Assembly (NCBI GenBank): GCA_002105175.1
Contig: MCGE01000009.1
Span: 682,001 to 746,000, forward strand
Direction: 5' to 3'
Source of the DNA: Absidia repens
Lineage: Eukaryota > Mucoromycota > Mucoromycetes > Mucorales > Cunninghamellaceae
DNA length: 64,000 nucleotides
A model generated the notes under the pieces. The model worked only from the letters and a program-made list of their open reading frames with translations. It searched no databases and was not told the DNA's origin. The stretch's first letter is position 1, and every line of letters begins with the position of its first letter. The translations under genes were made by a program, and so were the position numbers. Below, in pieces: positions 60,604-64,000 of the stretch.

Positions 60604-63600
60604 CTTTTGGTTTTACGTCTTTTTGCTTTTCAGGTCAACAAAAGATTAAGGGAATGAATAGATATAAAGAGGAATAGTGTGGTTGATATGGTTTGTGTAT
60701 ATGATGTACAAAGATTGGACAAAGAGATCGTTTGGGAAGAAAGAAAAAAAAAAAAAAAAGGAGGCGAAAAAGGTTTTTATAAAAAAAAAAAAAATACTAG
60801 CAATTGGAAAATTGGCTGGTCTGGGCTGAGCAAAAGAAAAAAAAATGATTTAGGCACCCGTCGGGTGTTAAATTAATGTTCATCGAATGAAGACAGAGCA
60901 TTGGCATACAACGAACAGCCTATTGAGTACAGGCTGTTTAGCGCTAAAGCTAGTTCATAATACGTCCAATTCATCTAATCGGGAACTAGTTGGGTTTTCC
61001 CCTTCCAATAAAAAAGAGAGTTTTTTACAGGGGCATTAATGTCGACCACTTACGCGCATCTCTACTTCTTTTACACGGGTAAAGCTTACTATTTCTCAAA
61101 TGAAGCTCTGACCGAGCCCAATGTATTGGTGCTGGAAATTTGATCCTTTTCAATTCTCAAAATTAGATGCTGTCTGTGCAAGGTTTTTTCAACAGTCAGC
61201 CTTTATTCGATAGTGGGCATTACTTATTTTTATGTTTGATGCAGCTAAGGAGTATATTTTCGTTCACTATGACACTGATTCTCGTTGTCAAAAAAAAAAA
61301 AAAGACATCATATCAGGATTGTACCTTCCGGTCCCTTTGTGCTCTTTCATAAACGATACCAGTAATATAAGGCAAAGTATAATTTTATTTCAGTGAAAAC
61401 TTCAAATATATATGTAACTATACCCATGAAATGATAAACAAATAAACAATACAAAAAAAGGGGCAAAAGTTAATCTAAAGACAACACCGACAATAACCTA
61501 ATATGCTGTTCCAAGATGCGCCAAAAGGGTCCGCGGAGTAATCTAGGTCGTCTGCTAAGCTGAGTTGGTCCGCTTTTGGTGGGTTATCATAGAATGGATG
61601 GTCAACGTCAATAGAGAAGAGAGTTTTTTCCTCTCGGCTTTACATTTCAAAGTTAAATGAGACCCAGTAATTGTATTTGTAGACACAATCCTCAAATACA
61701 ACGAATTACCAAAGAATCAATGCATCAATGTTAGCACAACATACGCTTTTGGACAGCCATGACTAGCAATAAATCCGTATATTAAAGAAGAAGAAAAACG
61801 CCTTGGATAAGAGCAATACTTACAGCCTAGCGGTGGTTACGCTGACAGCACGGTAGAGGCAAATTGATAAGAAACGTAAAACGGGAAGCTTCCTGGAGTA
61901 GGGCAAGTAGTTATGGTATAGGAAGTGGTGGAAAATAATAGATAGCAGCAGTGATGTGCACACAAAACGGTCTATAGGTATTATGTACTTAACCAAGCAG
62001 AACTACAGCCATCTTTAATATTATAGCATGTGACCTAAACTTGCAACGAGCTCCTGGATCTTTGGGGGGGAGGATGAGAATAGTAGTCATAGTGGTTGAG
62101 CTAGAAAGCAAATGTTTGGTAGGACACTTACAAAATAGCTACACAACGGCATTCTTTACTATTCGATGGACCAGTATACGGCTAATAAAAAAAAATGGCG
62201 TTTTATTGAAACATATCGGTAGATACTGAACTAAAGGAGTGAGGTTCATTGTAACAAGAGATGTAATGGAAGGGATCTCTTGTAGAAAGCATGAGGGAGG
62301 TGAATGTAAGATTTAAAGAATGGTCAACTCTAATATAAGGGGATAATTGTAAAATGCGGAAACTGATAGAATGCACTGTACAGGAAATGAGAAAGGCTAA
62401 AGGGACATGTTTTACTGAACTCAACAACGATCAACACTGATCAAAACGGGGGGATGGTAGTAACAAAGGTATTTCTTGTACAAAACATGAGAGAGATTAA
62501 TGGATCATTTTTCATTGAAGCAAGTAAAAAGAGATATATTTTATTCAGATGTAGATGCAAGCTATGGACTAACTAACACTAAACGAAGTTAATGAAGGCT
62601 TCAACAGGTCAACTACAGTGGTCCTAAATCCTGAATCCAAAATGAAAGGGTTTCCCCATGCATCTTGTAATCCCTGTTCTGAAAACGCCTCTAAACTAGT
62701 CCTGACACTAATCTAACTCAAACATAGCCTCAAAAAAGTTGAATGGTGAAGAAAAAAGAAAAGGAAGAGAGTGGGAAAAATTAAAAAATTGGGAGAAAAT
62801 AAACCTTCACGTGGGCGGGATTTGAAATATTTTCAAAGGTTCTCTTACAGCAACCTTTTTTTATCCATTAGAACAATGGGAACTTTTTTTTTTTTTTGCT
62901 TCACTTCTTTTTTTACTACTATCAACATCATGAATTATCATAAACATGGAGGTTCATTTCTATTGCCAATAAACACCATCATTCACCTTAGAGAGTATGG
63001 TTCTTCTCTTGATGCCTTTGCAGCCAAGATGGAACAACTTGGCCTGGTTTAGTTTCCCCCCTTCACTGTAGAATATCCTGCCCTCTCTGGCTGCACTATT
63101 ATATCTTTTGCTGCTTTTATTCTACACCACGATATTCTCACTTCCATACACCCCCATACTCATCCACACACACTTAAGCACTTCATCAGTAGATAGGCGT
63201 CATGGTATATATACAATAGACTACATAGTTTACATAATATAATTACCATGATCAATACTTGCATCTGAATAAAATATGCTTTGTCCTTTTATTCTTATAC
63301 GTGTTGTGTCGTCGTTTATACCTTTCGTCTGTCTTGTCGAATAGGTATACCGATACTTTTATGTACAGTCCATGTGAGCGTAGAAATGAAAAGCAAGCTT
63401 ATGTATTGATACGAATAAAACGGAAGTTGACCAGCCGTCATACTGAGTGCTTTCTCTGTTTTATGTTCACTGGGGAGAGATTAGAAAATTTCTTGAACTG
63501 ACCTACAAAAAGACAGTGAAGGACGAATATAAAAAAAAAGATATATTCAGAATATTACGTGACAATCCATTTGTTTTATCTTGCTGAACTGCACCGGAAT

Positions 63601-64000
63601 GATTTTTTTTTTGTTTTGTTTGTTAAGTTTGGTTCATAATGATTTCGTAAGAGAGATCGTATGACAAAGAATGATCGAAAAAAGGGTTATGTAAACATGG
63701 GTTATATAATATGATAGGGACGCATGAAGACACAAAGAAAACCAAAATGGTTAAACGTTCTCTTATGGTAAAAGGTGAGTGTATTACTATGATCAGGGGG
63801 GGGTAAGGTGGAGAACTTTTTCTTCTATGATCTAAAAATCCTTTTACCCTAACTCCCATCGGATTACCAAATTATTTATTTACTTTGAAAAAAAAAAAAA
63901 GTATGTATTTCTATAAATGGAAACCAATATTGGTCATTTTATTTAATATGATAATATAAATAAGTTTTATATAATAAAAATACAAATAGTATACAGTATG
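60604..64000. other. Gene-free right end holding repeat copy G
   Basis: 3.4 kb upstream of the fusion gene. The first kilobase is A-rich 5' region with GATATAAAG at 60660 (possible TATA region on the opposite strand). Repeat copy G covers about 61650-63280. From 63280 to the end I see A/T-rich sequence and no exon. Confidence 0.55.
61650..63280 (-). repeat. Dispersed non-coding repeat, copy G
   Basis: Near full-length minus-strand copy. CACGTG at 62808-62813 and core (complement CCCCATGCATCTTGTAATCC) at 62654-62673, 135 bases apart. The outer end ACTTGCATCTGAATAAAATA (63257-63276) is an inverted copy of the internal segment TATTTTATTCAGATG at 62536-62550, as in copy C. The 5' extension includes CTATGTAGTC...ATGACGCCTATCT, shared with copy B. 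The inner end is approximate. Confidence 0.8.

Noticed and set aside
4330..63280. Repeat family as LTRs of a retrotransposon
   Set aside because: No paired direct copies around an internal region, no TG...CA ends fixed, and no gag-pol remains in the window. Not excluded genome-wide.
1..64000. tRNA, rRNA or CRISPR features
   Set aside because: A scan for B-box-like GGTTCRAATCC and for regularly spaced direct repeats gave nothing convincing; CRISPR is not expected in a fungus.

Overview
The window looks like nuclear DNA of an early-diverging filamentous fungus, most likely Mucoromycota. Genes have many short GT-AG introns (about 45-165 bases). Intergenic DNA is AT-rich with long homopolymer runs. 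The gene set is fungal: SWI/SNF Swi1, Rpd3L Sds3-type subunit, APSES factor of the StuA type, STRIPAK Far11, Kel1/Tea1-type kelch protein, and a GH46-type chitosanase that suits a chitosan-walled zygomycete. The phylum call is inference; no rRNA, tRNA or other marker was seen. Exon joins were worked out by hand from GT/AG sites, reading-frame phase and family similarity. In nearly every multi-exon gene all phases close, which is the main support for the models.

Layout. 0-3.3 kb: tail of an unknown + gene, then a Swi1 homologue (-). 6.7-7.9 kb: PA-TM-RING E3 ligase (+). 8.3-11.8 kb: Sds3-type subunit and a cysteine-rich membrane protein (both -). 12.7-14.2 kb: chitosanase (+). 17.1-18.7 kb: LOG-type phosphoribohydrolase and a small MICOS-like protein (+). 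22.8-24.4 kb: StuA (-). 28.0-29.0 kb: unknown multi-pass membrane protein (-). 32.9-36.8 kb: Far11/STRIP1 (-). 39.9-43.0 kb: SH3-TBC RabGAP (+). 43.8-47.8 kb: kelch/coiled-coil polarity protein (+). 48.4-49.1 kb: two-finger C2H2 protein (-). 50.1-51.3 kb: unknown coiled-coil protein (+). 53.9-54.3 kb: mitochondrial F1 inhibitor IF1 (-). 54.8-60.6 kb: a 1,610-residue fatty acyl-CoA reductase/glycerolipid acyltransferase fusion (-).

Two things stand out. First, most large gene-free gaps hold a copy of one non-coding repeat (seven copies, A-G, both strands, up to about 1.6 kb). Most copies share a CACGTG site about 135-150 bases before a conserved 20-base core, and several AATAAA sites follow. 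I cannot assign it to a known element class. Second, the FAR-acyltransferase fusion is intact over 14 exons but has changes at signature catalytic residues of both enzyme halves.

The genes do not form one pathway. Loose themes are chromatin and transcription (Swi1, Sds3, StuA, C2H2), polarity and signalling (Far11, kelch, RabGAP), cell wall (chitosanase), mitochondria (IF1, MICOS-like) and lipid metabolism (FAR-GPAT). Two further gaps (about 26-27.7 kb and 37.4-39.7 kb) hold intron-like, stop-ridden stretches that may be decayed genes; this is weak.
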